From Rariloculus sp963665575 (GTDB lineage Bacteria > Pseudomonadota > Gammaproteobacteria > Steroidobacterales > Rariloculaceae): DNA of 64,000 nucleotides. The stretch spans positions 1,178,001 through 1,242,000 of the forward strand of contig CAXXDW010000006.1 of the NCBI GenBank assembly GCA_963665575.2, in the 5' to 3' direction. Positions 43,177 to 52,282 of the stretch are shown in pieces (positions within the stretch are counted from its first letter, which is position 1; each line of letters begins with the position of its first letter). Position numbers and translations under genes: made by a program. The notes beneath the pieces were generated by a model. That model was given only the letters and a program-made list of their open reading frames with translations, was not told the origin of the DNA and made no database searches.

Positions 43177-44535
43177 TCAGCCGGGGTCGCCGCCGATGAT
43201 CTCAAGCAGTTCTCCGGTCACCGAACGCAGGAGTTCGGAGTCGGCGCGGCTTTCGACGTTGAGGCGCAGCAGCGGCTCGGTATTCGATGCGCGGACATTG
43301 AAGCGCCAGTCCGGGAACTCGACGCCAAGGCCGTCGACATGCTCGACGTGCGCGGCCCGCGATGCGTATGCGTCCTCGAGTCTGGAGATGGTCACAGCCG
43401 CGTCGTCGACGCGCCTGTTGATCTCGCCGCTCGTCGGAAACCTTGCGACGCGGTCGGCGACTAGCTCCGACAGCGGCGCATCGCGGCGGCTCATGATCTC
43501 GGCAACCATGAGCCAGGGGATCATGCCGCTGTCGGCATAGGAAAAATCGCGGAAGTAGTGGTGCGCGCTCATTTCGCCGCCGTAGACGGCATCGACTTCG
43601 CGCATCGTCTGCTTGATGAACGCGTGCCCCGACTTGCTCTGCACCGCTTTGCCGCCGGCCTGCGCCACCGCGTCGATCGTGCTCCAGGTCAATCGTGGGT
43701 CGTGGACGATCCGTTCACGCGGCGTCTTCTCGAGAAACGCGAGCGCGAGCAGGCCGACAAGGTAGTAGCCTTCAATGAACTCGCCGCGCTCGTCAAAGAA
43801 GAAGCAGCGGTCGAAGTCGCCGTCCCAGGCGATGCCGAGGTCAGCGCCGGACTCGAGCACGGCTGCCGATGTCGTGCCGCGATTCTTCTGGAGCATCGGG
43901 TTCGGCACGCCGTTCGGGAAGTGGCCGTCCGACTCGTGCTGCAATTTGACGAGCTCGAACGGCAGCTGCGGCTCGAGCAGATCGACGAAGGGTCCCGCGC
44001 AGCCGTTGCCGGCGTTGACGACGATTCGCAGCGGCTTGAGCGCACTCGTGTCGACGTAGCCGAGCAGGTGATCGATGTAGTCGCCGGTGAGGTCACGGCG
44101 GCCCACGCTGCCCTGCCGCGGGGTTTGCGGAAACTCGCCGGACTCGGCAATCCGGCGGATGTCCTGAAGACCCGTGTCGGCGCTGATGGGACGCGCGCCG
44201 GACCTGACCATCTTCATGCCGTTGTGATCGCGGGGGTTGTGGCTCGCCGTGACCATGATCCCGCCGTCGAGCCCTTCGTGGAACGTCGCGAAGTAGACGA
44301 GCTCAGTACCGCAGATACCGATGTCGATGACGTCGACGCCGGAATCGGTCAGTCCGCGAGTCAAGGCGGCGGCAAGCACCGGACTCGACAGTCGCACATC
44401 GCGCCCCACGGCGACGGTCGCCGGAGCGACGTGGGCCGCATAGGCGCGGCCGATGCGCCAGGCGATGTCCTCGTCGAGATCCTCGGGAACGCGGCCTCTG
44501 ACATCGTAGGCCTTGAAACAGTCGATTCCCTTCAC
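43177..44535 (-). CDS. manB: Phosphomannomutase/phosphoglucomutase
   Basis: A 452-residue alpha-D-phosphohexomutase that interconverts hexose 6- and 1-phosphates for nucleotide-sugar synthesis. The frame extends far upstream; I place the start at the GTG 44535, where the family begins (KGIDCFKAYDVRGRVPEDL). Landmarks: phosphoserine loop TASHNPRDHNGMK, metal loop WDGDFDRCFFFD, sugar loop GGEMSAHHYFRDF and phosphate-binding RASNTEPLLRLNVE. It lies between the two separated blocks of biotin genes. Confidence 0.92.
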   Translation of the reverse strand: MKGIDCFKAYDVRGRVPEDLDEDIAWRIGRAYAAHVAPATVAVGRDVRLSSPVLAAALTRGLTDSGVDVIDIGICGTELVYFATFHEGLDGGIMVTASHNPRDHNGMKMVRSGARPISADTGLQDIRRIAESGEFPQTPRQGSVGRRDLTGDYIDHLLGYVDTSALKPLRIVVNAGNGCAGPFVDLLEPQLPFELVKLQHESDGHFPNGVPNPMLQKNRGTTSAAVLESGADLGIAWDGDFDRCFFFDERGEFIEGYYLVGLLALAFLEKTPRERIVHDPRLTWSTIDAVAQAGGKAVQSKSGHAFIKQTMREVDAVYGGEMSAHHYFRDFSYADSGMIPWLMVAEIMSRRDAPLSELVADRVARFPTSGEINRRVDDAAVTISRLEDAYASRAAHVEHVDGLGVEFPDWRFNVRASNTEPLLRLNVESRADSELLRSVTGELLEIIGGDPG

Positions 44536-44796
44536 TTCAGACGTCCCGTTACGCGTCAGAGCACAAGCGTGGATCGCGCGCCTCCCGGCATCGCCGTCGG
44601 CAATGGCAGACCTTTTCCCATCCGAATCCACAGCCCGCGGTTGCCGCAGCCGAAGGCAGGCCAGTATAGCGGCAAGCTCCATATTCTTCCTGCGCGCGCC
44701 TCGCCGGACGGGCGCCTCGCAGGACTCGGTGCTTCGCGCGACTTCTGCCACGCGCTGCCGGGCACGAGATTGTCGTAGTATCGGCGTACGCTCGCC

Positions 44797-46050
44797 GTGA
44801 CCGACCTGCCGTTGTCCACGCTCTGGTTGCCGTACAGACAGATGCAGACCGCGCCGCCGCCGTTCGAGGCGCTGCGGACCGAGGGCGTGTGGATCACGCT
44901 CGCCGACGGGCGCCGGCTCATCGACGGCACCGCGTCCTGGTGGACGGCCTGCCACGGCTACAACCATCCGCACATCCGCGCGGCGGTCGAGGCCCAGCTC
45001 GCCGCCATGCCGCACGTCATGCTCGGCGGCCTCGTGAACGCGCCGGCGCTGTCGCTTGCGCGGCGGCTCGCCGCCATGCTGCCGGGCGATCTCGAACACG
45101 TCTTCTTCTCCGAATCGGGGTCCGTGTCGGTCGAGGTCGCGATGAAAATGGCGCTGCAGTACTGGATCAACCGGGGCGAACCCGGGCGCCGCCGCTTCCT
45201 CAGCTTCAGCAACGCCTATTTCGGCGACACTTTCGCCGCGATGTCGGTTTGCGATCCCGAAGAAGGCATGCACGCGATGTTTCGCGGTGCGTTGCCCGAG
45301 CAACTGCTCCTCGATCTCCCTGCCGACCCGCGCGACACGGCCGCGTTCGAACACGCGCTCACGCAACATGCGACGCAACTTGCGGCGCTCATCGTCGAAC
45401 CGCTCGTGCAGGCCGCCGGCGGCATGAGGTTCCATTCGCCCGACGTGCTCGCGCGCGTGGTCGAGCTCGCCCGTTCGCACGGTCTGCTCGTCATCTTCGA
45501 CGAGATCGCCACGGGCTTCGGCCGCACGGGCACGATGTTCGCCTGCGAAAAGGCCAGTCTCGTGCCGGACATCATTACGCTTTCCAAGGCGCTTACGGGC
45601 GGGACGCTGCCTTTGGCGGCGACGGTGGCGCGCCGGCAGGTCTACGAGGCGTTTCTGTCGGATGACCCGCAGCGGGCGCTGATGCACGGGCCGACCTACG
45701 CCGGCAATCCCCTCGGCTGCGCCGCGGCCAACGCCTCGCTCGACCTCTTCGAGCGCGAGCCCCGTCTCGAACAGGTCGCGGCCATCGAAGCCCGCCTGAG
45801 CGCCGGTCTCGAGCCGCTGCGGGACTGCCGCGGCGTCGCCGACGTCCGTGTCAAGGGCGCGATCGGAGTCGTCGAACTCGAGAAGCAAGCGGATCTCGAG
45901 CGACTCCGGGTGCGTTTCGTCGAGCAAGGCGTGTGGGTGCGGCCGTTCGGCAAGGTCGTCTACCTGATGCCGGCGTTCACGATCGGCACGGCGGAACTCG
46001 ACGAGCTGATCCGTGCCGTCAGTACGGTCGTTGCCGAGACCGGCCTATAA
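44797..46050 (+). CDS. bioA: Adenosylmethionine-8-amino-7-oxononanoate aminotransferase
   Basis: A 417-residue class-III aminotransferase of biotin synthesis. GTG start at 44797, preceded by a 261-bp divergent region. Landmarks: LWLPYRQMQTAPPPF, LIDGTASWWTACHGYNHP (typical BioA), ESGSVSVEVAMKMALQYW, DEIATGFGRTGTMFACE, and the PLP lysine in ITLSKALTGGTLPLAAT. It is on the opposite strand from bioF/bioD, with manB between. Its stop is 16 bp from the convergent ilvB stop. Confidence 0.93.
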   Translation: MTDLPLSTLWLPYRQMQTAPPPFEALRTEGVWITLADGRRLIDGTASWWTACHGYNHPHIRAAVEAQLAAMPHVMLGGLVNAPALSLARRLAAMLPGDLEHVFFSESGSVSVEVAMKMALQYWINRGEPGRRRFLSFSNAYFGDTFAAMSVCDPEEGMHAMFRGALPEQLLLDLPADPRDTAAFEHALTQHATQLAALIVEPLVQAAGGMRFHSPDVLARVVELARSHGLLVIFDEIATGFGRTGTMFACEKASLVPDIITLSKALTGGTLPLAATVARRQVYEAFLSDDPQRALMHGPTYAGNPLGCAAANASLDLFEREPRLEQVAAIEARLSAGLEPLRDCRGVADVRVKGAIGVVELEKQADLERLRVRFVEQGVWVRPFGKVVYLMPAFTIGTAELDELIRAVSTVVAETGL

Positions 46051-46066
46051 CTCGGGGCAGAGGTTC

Positions 46067-47917
46067 CTAGAACAGCTCCGAGGCGTCGGGCTCGGCGCGG
46101 CCCTCCTGATCGTAGCGGTTCGGGATGAAGTCGCCGGTGACCATGTCGCGGTAGCTCAGGCCCGGGCCGACCATCGGGTAGACGCCGGCTTCGGGATCGA
46201 TGATGGCCTCGAGGAAGGCGGGACCGTCGTGGTTCAGGAATTCCTCGAGCACCTGCGGCACGTCTTTCTTGTCGTCAAGCCGTTTCGCGTACGAGAAGCC
46301 GTCGGCCTGCGCCGTCTTTACGAAGTCTTTCTTGCGCAGCGATTTGTCGCTGGCCGAGAGCCGGCCCTTGAAGAAGAGCCGCTGCCACTGCATGACCATG
46401 CCGTCGCCGAAGTTGTTGAGCACAATGATCTTGATCGGCAGATTGTAGGTCGTGACGGTCTCCAGTTCGCCGAGATTCATGCGGATGCTCGCGTCGCCGT
46501 CAACGTCGATCACGAGCTTGTCCGGCCGCGCGAACTGCGCCCCGATCGCCGCCGGCAGCCCGTAGCCCATCGTGCCCATGCTGCCGGACGTGAGCCAGAG
46601 CCTCGGTTCGCGGAAATCGAAGTATTGCGCCGCCCACATCTGGTGCTGGCCGACGCCCGTCGAGATGATCGCTTCCCCGCGTGTGATCTCGTTCATCGTC
46701 TCGACGAGGTAGTTCGGCTGGATCAGCGGGCTCTCGCGGTCGTAGTTGAGTCCGTACTTCGCCTTGAGCTCGGCTGTCTCCGCGTGCCACTGCGAGAATT
46801 CGGCCGAGAAACCCGAACGGCGCGCGCAGGCGACGAGTGCCTCGAGCACCTCGGGCAGCAATCCGACGTGGTGCCAGTCGGCGGACCTGACCTTGTGAAT
46901 TTCCGAAGCGTCGATGTCCAGGTGCAGGATTCGGCGTGCGCGCCTGGCGAACTGATCCGGTATGCCGGCCACGCGATCGTCGAAGCGGGCCCCGACTGCG
47001 ATCAGCAGGTCGCAGTCGTCGACCGCGTAGTTCGCGCTCGCAAGGCCATGCATGCCGAGCATGTGCATCGCGAGCGGGTGCGTGGTGTCGAAGCTGCCGA
47101 GCCCCATGAGCGTCGTCACGATCGGGATCTCGAACTGCAGCGCGAACGCCTTGAGTGCTGCTGCGGCATTGCCGTTGATGACACCGCCACCGACATAGAG
47201 CAGCGGGCGCTTGCTCTCGGCGAGCATCGACAGGAATTCTTCGCAGCCGGCTTCGCTGATTGCGTTCTGCTCGACTTCCGCAAGGCGGCGCCGGTAGCCC
47301 GGGATCGGCAGGCTGCCGTAGCCGCCGAAAGCGCCTTCCCAGTTCTGTACGTCCTTGGGCACGTCGATGACGACGGGTCCGGGCCGCCCGGTTCGCGCGA
47401 TCTCGAACGCTGTGCGTACGGTCGCTTCGAGCTTGGTCGCGTCGGTGACGAGAAACACGTGTTTGGCGACGGATCCCATGACCGCGGTGACCGGCGCTTC
47501 CTGAAAGGCATCTGTGCCGACCGAGCCCGTCGGCACCTGACCGCAGATGACCACGATCGGCGTCGAGTCGGCCATGGAATCGCGCACGGGCGTGACGCAG
47601 TTCGTGGCGCCGGGTCCGGAGGTCACCATGACGACGCCGACCCGGCCGCTCGCGCGCGCGAAGCCCGCCGCCATGAACCCCGCACCCTGTTCGTTCGCCG
47701 GGACGATCAACGGCATCGGCTCCTCGCTGGAGCTGCCGTGCGTCGTGTTGTAGCGAAACACCGCGTCGTAGGTCGGCAGAATCGCGCCGCCGCTGTAACC
47801 GAAGATCGTGTCGACGCCTTCGTCTGCCAGCACCTGCACGATCGTATCGGCTCCGGTCATTCGCTGACCGGCAAGCGGATGTGCGGTCGGGATGCGCGTT
47901 CGGGTCTGCGTATTCAC
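46067..47917 (-). CDS. ilvB: Acetolactate synthase large subunit
   Basis: A 616-residue thiamine-diphosphate enzyme catalysing the first shared step of branched-chain amino acid synthesis. GTG start at 47917. N-terminal TPP-binding region GVDTIFGYSGGAILPTYDAV, central FAD-type domain (LIAVGARFDDRVAG), and C-terminal TPP/Mg motif GDASIRMNLGELETV...NN. At 616 residues it is slightly longer than usual, mainly from an N-terminal tail. The regulatory subunit gene ilvH is divergent, not downstream, which is unusual. Confidence 0.94.
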   Translation of the reverse strand: MNTQTRTRIPTAHPLAGQRMTGADTIVQVLADEGVDTIFGYSGGAILPTYDAVFRYNTTHGSSSEEPMPLIVPANEQGAGFMAAGFARASGRVGVVMVTSGPGATNCVTPVRDSMADSTPIVVICGQVPTGSVGTDAFQEAPVTAVMGSVAKHVFLVTDATKLEATVRTAFEIARTGRPGPVVIDVPKDVQNWEGAFGGYGSLPIPGYRRRLAEVEQNAISEAGCEEFLSMLAESKRPLLYVGGGVINGNAAAALKAFALQFEIPIVTTLMGLGSFDTTHPLAMHMLGMHGLASANYAVDDCDLLIAVGARFDDRVAGIPDQFARRARRILHLDIDASEIHKVRSADWHHVGLLPEVLEALVACARRSGFSAEFSQWHAETAELKAKYGLNYDRESPLIQPNYLVETMNEITRGEAIISTGVGQHQMWAAQYFDFREPRLWLTSGSMGTMGYGLPAAIGAQFARPDKLVIDVDGDASIRMNLGELETVTTYNLPIKIIVLNNFGDGMVMQWQRLFFKGRLSASDKSLRKKDFVKTAQADGFSYAKRLDDKKDVPQVLEEFLNHDGPAFLEAIIDPEAGVYPMVGPGLSYRDMVTGDFIPNRYDQEGRAEPDASELF

Positions 47918-47971
47918 GGTCGTCTATTCCGTCGAGCCCGGCCCATCAGCCCGGTACATGCGAGTCGAGTG

Positions 47972-48000
47972 TTGACGAAAAGTTACAGCATTGCAATAGC
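47972..48000 (+). promoter_or_regulatory. Candidate promoter for ilvH-proBA
   Basis: TTGACG (47972-47977), a 17-bp spacer, and AATAGC (47995-48000) form a plausible sigma-70 promoter in the 136-bp gap between divergent ilvB and ilvH. The -35 is good, the -10 weak. No leader peptide or attenuator hairpin was evident. Confidence 0.35.
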
Positions 48001-48053
48001 TGTTGTTCTGAGCCAGCATTGCCCGGCTTGGCGTATAGGCAGGCGGCAATGCC

Positions 48054-48551
48054 ATGAGACATATCATTTCGATTCTTCTTCAGAACGAAGCGGGTGCCTT
48101 GTCGCGCGTGTCCAATCTGTTTTCGTCGCGCGGATACAACATTGAGAGTCTCAATGTTGCGCCGACCGCCGATGCAACGGTCTCGCGACTCACGCTCGTG
48201 ACGACGGGTTCCGACGAGGTGATCGACCAGATCGGCAAGCAGCTCGGCAAGCTCGTCGACGTCGTCGACATCACGGACATGACCAGCGCCGACCATGTCG
48301 AGCGCGAGCTCGCGCTCTTCAAGCTGCATCTCGTCGACGGCAAGACACGGCAGCTCAGAACGCTGCTCGAGACCTCCAACGCCCGCGTGCTCGACGACCA
48401 CGAGGGCCACTACACGATCGAACTCATCGGCGGCAGCCACGAGATCGACCGGTTTCTCGACCGGATCAGGAGTGTGTCGGACCTTTCCACGGTCGTGCGC
48501 AGCGGTGCGATGGCCGTTGCCCGCGGGGCGCCGGTGTTCGCCAGGGGCTGA
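48054..48551 (+). CDS. ilvH: Acetolactate synthase small (regulatory) subunit
   Basis: A 165-residue ACT-domain protein that stabilises IlvB and gives valine feedback. N-terminal ACT: RHIISILLQNEAGALSRVSN, FSSRGYNIESLNVAPTAD; C-terminal domain ELALFKLHLVDGKTRQLRTL, YTIELIGGSHEIDRFL. Full length. It leads into proB after about 40 bp, so valine and proline genes probably share a transcript. It is transcribed away from ilvB. Confidence 0.94.
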   Translation: MRHIISILLQNEAGALSRVSNLFSSRGYNIESLNVAPTADATVSRLTLVTTGSDEVIDQIGKQLGKLVDVVDITDMTSADHVERELALFKLHLVDGKTRQLRTLLETSNARVLDDHEGHYTIELIGGSHEIDRFLDRIRSVSDLSTVVRSGAMAVARGAPVFARG

Positions 48552-48590
48552 GGGCGCGCGGCCGCACGACTTTTGCCGATGGCCAGACCA

Positions 48591-49727
48591 ATGAGCGATG
48601 GATCCACAAACGCCGACCGACTTCTCGGTGCGCGCCGCCTGGTCGTCAAGATCGGCTCCGCCCTGTTCATCGATCAGGATACGGGCGCGCTCGACGAAGA
48701 CTGGCTCACGGCGCTTTGCGAGGATGTCGTGTGGCTTCATGAATCGGGCGGTCAGGTCGTGCTTGTATCTTCGGGCGCCGTCGCGCTTGGCGCGCGCGAA
48801 CTCGGGATCGACCCGCGCCGCGCACGTCTTGAAGACAACCAGGCCGCCGCGGCGGCCGGCCAGATCCTGCTCGCCCACGCGTACCATGACGCGTTGCGCG
48901 CGGTCGAACTGACGACAGCACAGGTCCTGTTGACGCTCGACGACAGCGAGAGCAGGCGCCGCTACCTCAATGCATGCAAGACGCTGTTGACGCTTCTCGC
49001 CCGCGGTGCGGTTCCGGTGGTGAACGAGAACGATACCGTCGCGACACAGGAGCTTCGCTACGGGGACAATGATCGTCTCGCAGCGCGGGTCGCACAGATG
49101 GTCAGCGCCGACTGCATGGTCCTGCTGTCCGATGTGGACGGTCTTTACACCTGCGATCCGCAGCGTAATGACGATGCCGAGCACGTGCCGGAGGTCACCG
49201 GCATCGACGAGCGGATCCGCGCGATGGCAGGCGGCCCGGGTTCGGCACACGGTTCAGGCGGCATGCATACCAAGCTCGACGCGGCGCGGATCGCCACGGG
49301 GGCCGGCTGCCGGGTAGCGATCACGAACGGCCGCGTGCGGCGGCCGCTCAAGGCGCTGAGCGAGGGTGGCCGGGCGACGTGGTTCCTGTCGACGGCGACG
49401 CCCGCGGCGGCCCGCAAGCAATGGATCGCGGGTACGCTGAAACCCAAAGGCAGCGTTAGTGTCGACGCCGGCGCCGAGCGTGCGCTGGCGGCGGGCCGGA
49501 GCCTGCTTCCGGCCGGCGTGACCGAAGTCGCGGGGGATTTCGAGCGCGGCGACGCGGTGCGCGTGCTGAGCGGACTGGGCGTCGAGTTGGGCCGTGGGCT
49601 CATCGGCTATTCCTCCGACGAGGCTCGCGCGATCGCAGGCAAGCAATCGGAATTCATAGCGAGCGTATTGGGTTATCGCGGTCGGGATGAGATGATCCAC
49701 CGCGACGACCTGGTGTTGATGCATTGA
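48591..49727 (+). CDS. proB: Glutamate 5-kinase
   Basis: A 378-residue kinase, first step of proline synthesis from glutamate. I use the ATG at 48591; ATG 48579 and TTG 48573 are alternatives in frame, and none has a clear ribosome-binding site. Amino-acid kinase domain: RRLVVKIGSALFIDQDTGAL, VVLVSSGAVALGARELG, VPVVNENDTVAT, FGDNDRLAARVAQ-like YGDNDRLAAR, LLSDVDGLYTCDPQ, GSGGMHTKLDAARIA. A C-terminal PUA domain (from about 285) is present, as in E. coli. 12 bp before proA. Confidence 0.94.
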   Translation: MSDGSTNADRLLGARRLVVKIGSALFIDQDTGALDEDWLTALCEDVVWLHESGGQVVLVSSGAVALGARELGIDPRRARLEDNQAAAAAGQILLAHAYHDALRAVELTTAQVLLTLDDSESRRRYLNACKTLLTLLARGAVPVVNENDTVATQELRYGDNDRLAARVAQMVSADCMVLLSDVDGLYTCDPQRNDDAEHVPEVTGIDERIRAMAGGPGSAHGSGGMHTKLDAARIATGAGCRVAITNGRVRRPLKALSEGGRATWFLSTATPAAARKQWIAGTLKPKGSVSVDAGAERALAAGRSLLPAGVTEVAGDFERGDAVRVLSGLGVELGRGLIGYSSDEARAIAGKQSEFIASVLGYRGRDEMIHRDDLVLMH

Positions 49728-49739
49728 GAGACGAGTACG

Positions 49740-51026
49740 ATGAATATCGCCAACCGCGAACTTGAACCCGGCCTTCACGAGCAGATGATGGGTCTCGGGC
49801 GCGCCGCGCGGGACGCGGCAGACGTGCTCGCGAGAGCCCCGGGCGAGACGAGGAATGCCGTGCTTCAGAGCGCGGGAAGCGAGATCCGGGAGTCTGCTGC
49901 GGCGATTCTCGAGGCGAACGAGCGCGACTGTGCCGACGGACATCGGATTGGGCTGTCGGCCGCGATGATCGACCGGCTCGCACTGGACGACTCCCGGATC
50001 GAGGCCATGGCCGTGGGCGTCGAGTCGATCGCCGATCTCGACGACCCGGTCGGGCAGGTCATCGCCGAATGGAATCGGCCGAACGGTCTCAGGATCGAGC
50101 GCGTGCGCGTGCCGCTCGGCGTCATCGGCATCATCTACGAGAGCCGGCCGAACGTTACCGCGGATGCCGGCGCCTTGTGCCTGAAGAGCGGCAACGCGGT
50201 CATCCTGCGCGGCGGTTCGGAAAGCGCGCGCTCGAGCGCCGCGATTCACGCCTGCCTCGCGCGAGCGCTCGTGTCTCGCGGTCTGCCCGAGTCCGCGATT
50301 CAGATGGTGCCGACGCAGGACCGCGAGGCCGTCGGTATCCTGTTGCGCGACATGGGGCAATTCGTCGACGTCATCGTTCCGCGCGGCGGCAAGGGCCTGA
50401 TCTCGCGTGTCCAGCAGGACGCGCGCGTGCCCGTCATGGGACACCTGGAGGGCATCTGCCATACCTACGTGCATGCGGCGGCTGACCTCGACATGGCGCG
50501 GCGCCTCGTGGTCAACGCGAAGATGCGGCGAACCGGCATCTGCGGGGCCACCGAGGCCGTGCTCGTCGACCGCGCCTGCGCCGCGACCCACCTCGCGCCG
50601 ATCGTCGCCGACCTGCTTGAGGCCGGCTGCGAGGTTCGCGGCGATCCGGCGACAGTGGACGTCAATTCACATGTCAGGACCGCGGAGCGCTCCGACTGGG
50701 GCAAGGAATACCTCGACGCGATCGTCGCCGTCAGGGTCATAGACGGTATCGACGCCGCGCTCGAGCATGTCAGGACGCACGGTTCCGGCCACACCGATGC
50801 CATCGTTACGGAAGATGCCGCGGCGGCCGAACGGTTCGCGCGGGAACTGGACAGCGCGATCGTCATGCACAACGCCTCGACCCAGTTCGCCGACGGCGGC
50901 GAGTTCGGCATGGGCGCGGAGATCGGCATCGCGACGGGACGCATCCATGCGCGCGGACCCGTCGGCGCGGCGGAACTGACAAGCTACAAGTACGTGGTGC
51001 ACGGCTCGGGCCAGACGCGGCCCTGA
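49740..51026 (+). CDS. proA: Gamma-glutamyl phosphate reductase
   Basis: A 428-residue NADPH-dependent aldehyde-dehydrogenase-fold enzyme, second step of proline synthesis. Landmarks: VPLGVIGIIYESRPNVTADA, AVILRGGSESARSSAAI, VPRGGKGLISRVQ, HLEGICHTYVHAAADLDMA, catalytic Cys in MRRTGICGATEAVLV, and GGEFGMGAEIGIATGRIHAR. Operon with ilvH and proB. A strong hairpin follows at 51111-51144. Confidence 0.95.
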   Translation: MNIANRELEPGLHEQMMGLGRAARDAADVLARAPGETRNAVLQSAGSEIRESAAAILEANERDCADGHRIGLSAAMIDRLALDDSRIEAMAVGVESIADLDDPVGQVIAEWNRPNGLRIERVRVPLGVIGIIYESRPNVTADAGALCLKSGNAVILRGGSESARSSAAIHACLARALVSRGLPESAIQMVPTQDREAVGILLRDMGQFVDVIVPRGGKGLISRVQQDARVPVMGHLEGICHTYVHAAADLDMARRLVVNAKMRRTGICGATEAVLVDRACAATHLAPIVADLLEAGCEVRGDPATVDVNSHVRTAERSDWGKEYLDAIVAVRVIDGIDAALEHVRTHGSGHTDAIVTEDAAAAERFARELDSAIVMHNASTQFADGGEFGMGAEIGIATGRIHARGPVGAAELTSYKYVVHGSGQTRP

Positions 51027-51110
51027 GCGCCTGCAGCGACGCCACGCCAACATCGATTCCTGCCGCAGCAGCGCATGCGAGGCAGGGCTCCGACGACCCT
51101 TGAACGTGCC

Positions 51111-51144
51111 GCGGCCCGCCCCCCGGAACCGGGAGGCGGGCCGC
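51111..51144. terminator. Strong GC hairpin between convergent genes (possible bidirectional terminator)
   Basis: GCGGCCCGCC (51111-51120) pairs perfectly with GGCGGGCCGC (51135-51144), and the loop itself forms CCCGG-AA-CCGGG. There is no T tract on either side, so intrinsic termination is uncertain; it may instead protect 3' ends. It lies between the 3' ends of proA and the exported-protein gene at 51189. Confidence 0.45.
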
Positions 51145-51188
51145 TGGCGTCGATTGTCGTTGTCGGAGTCGGATTCGCCGGTAGCCGT

Positions 51189-51701
51189 TCAGAACCGCAG
51201 GATGCGCGCCTCATCGGAGTCGGCATCGAGATCCGGCAACGTCGGCAGGAAATCCTGCCCGGCGATCTCGATCAGGCCGGCGTCGAGTTCCCAGGCGGCG
51301 CTCACGGCAGCGTTGTCAGCAAGCGCGAATTCGACGGGCCCTGCAAATTCGAGGCTCGGCGGGCTCGCCTGGTAGACGCGGATCGCCGGGGGCAGGCGCT
51401 CTGGTCGAGGCCGTTCCGACACCGCGACATCGTCCGTCTGCAGACCTTCGGGATACTTTGCGGTTACCGTCACGATCTCGATGGGCGGGAGCTCGCGCAG
51501 CCTGGCCATGAGGAAGTTCATGGTCGGGAAGTCGTCAGCATTGGCCGTGACGATCACTTCTTCCATGACGGCAACGCCCGGATACGCCGGTGCTTCGCTC
51601 AGACCGTCCACTTGCGCCGTGGCGGCGGCGCCCGCGGCGTGGGCCATGCCCGATCCGGCCAGAAGGACGATTGCCGAGAAAATATTGCGTTGTGCGTTCA
51701 T
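51189..51701 (-). CDS. Exported protein with TonB-box-like motifs
   Basis: A 170-residue product from the ATG at 51701, behind GGGAG. Signal peptide MNAQRNIFSAIVLLAGSGMA-HAA, then a mature chain with two short segments resembling TonB boxes: MEEVIVTAN near residue 46 and EIVTVTAKYPE further on. The remainder is acidic and unstructured-looking (LPTLPDLDADSDEARILRF). No barrel or plug domain follows, so it is not a TonB-dependent receptor. Function unknown. Confidence 0.65.
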   Translation of the reverse strand: MNAQRNIFSAIVLLAGSGMAHAAGAAATAQVDGLSEAPAYPGVAVMEEVIVTANADDFPTMNFLMARLRELPPIEIVTVTAKYPEGLQTDDVAVSERPRPERLPPAIRVYQASPPSLEFAGPVEFALADNAAVSAAWELDAGLIEIAGQDFLPTLPDLDADSDEARILRF

Positions 51702-51859
51702 TGCCTTGCTCCCTGTGTGAGTCCGTTTATCCGGAATGCAGGGCAATTGTGTGCGGTGCGGCGCCACGCCGTCTCTGTAGATACCTCAAGATTGGGCAAG
51801 TTAGCTTTGCACTGAAGTCCGGTCCGTGGATTGGCGCCGGAAGGATTGCCGGAACGAGC

Positions 51860-52105
51860 TCAGGCCGCGTCGACGGCCTCAAACCGCAGCGTCGGCCGGT
51901 CGCCGCGCCTGGAATAGCGGTGCTCGCCGGCCATGTCCTCAAGTGCGGCATCGCGTTCCTCGGCCGAGGCATACCAGTGATAACACTCCCAGTCCGCACC
52001 CAGCAGGCGTGCGAAGGATTCGCCGCGCGGCAGGCTCACGCGGATGCCGTAGGGCCTTGCTGCGGAAGGCCCGCGACTGAGATTGTGTGAGTGGCAGATT
52101 TCCAT
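51860..52105 (-). CDS. Small conserved hypothetical protein
   Basis: An 81-residue cytoplasmic protein starting at the ATG 52105 (MEICHSHNLSRG). The body YGIRVSLPRGESFARLLG, DWECYHWYASAEERDAAL and SRRGDRPTLRFEAVD matches a small protein I have seen as a conserved hypothetical in gammaproteobacteria. An upstream in-frame start would add 39 Arg/Ser-rich residues and looks non-native. No clear ribosome-binding site. Function unknown. Confidence 0.6.
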   Translation of the reverse strand: MEICHSHNLSRGPSAARPYGIRVSLPRGESFARLLGADWECYHWYASAEERDAALEDMAGEHRYSRRGDRPTLRFEAVDAA

Positions 52106-52282
52106 CGTCGGCTTCGGAGGCGCGCTTCGGCAATCATAGCCGAATGCGTTGGCGCCGACATGCGAGCCGATCGAGCCGTCGCGCCAGGTGGAGCGACCGC
52201 ACGCCGAACGGGCGCAGCGCACGCCGGGCCGTCGCGCTCGCCCGCTGCCAGCCCTGCCTGGGCGGCAAGCGCGGCGCCGGGC

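Noticed and set aside
44536..45927. N-terminal extension of the phosphomannomutase frame across bioA
   Set aside because: The extension is antisense to bioA and the family sequence begins at 44535.
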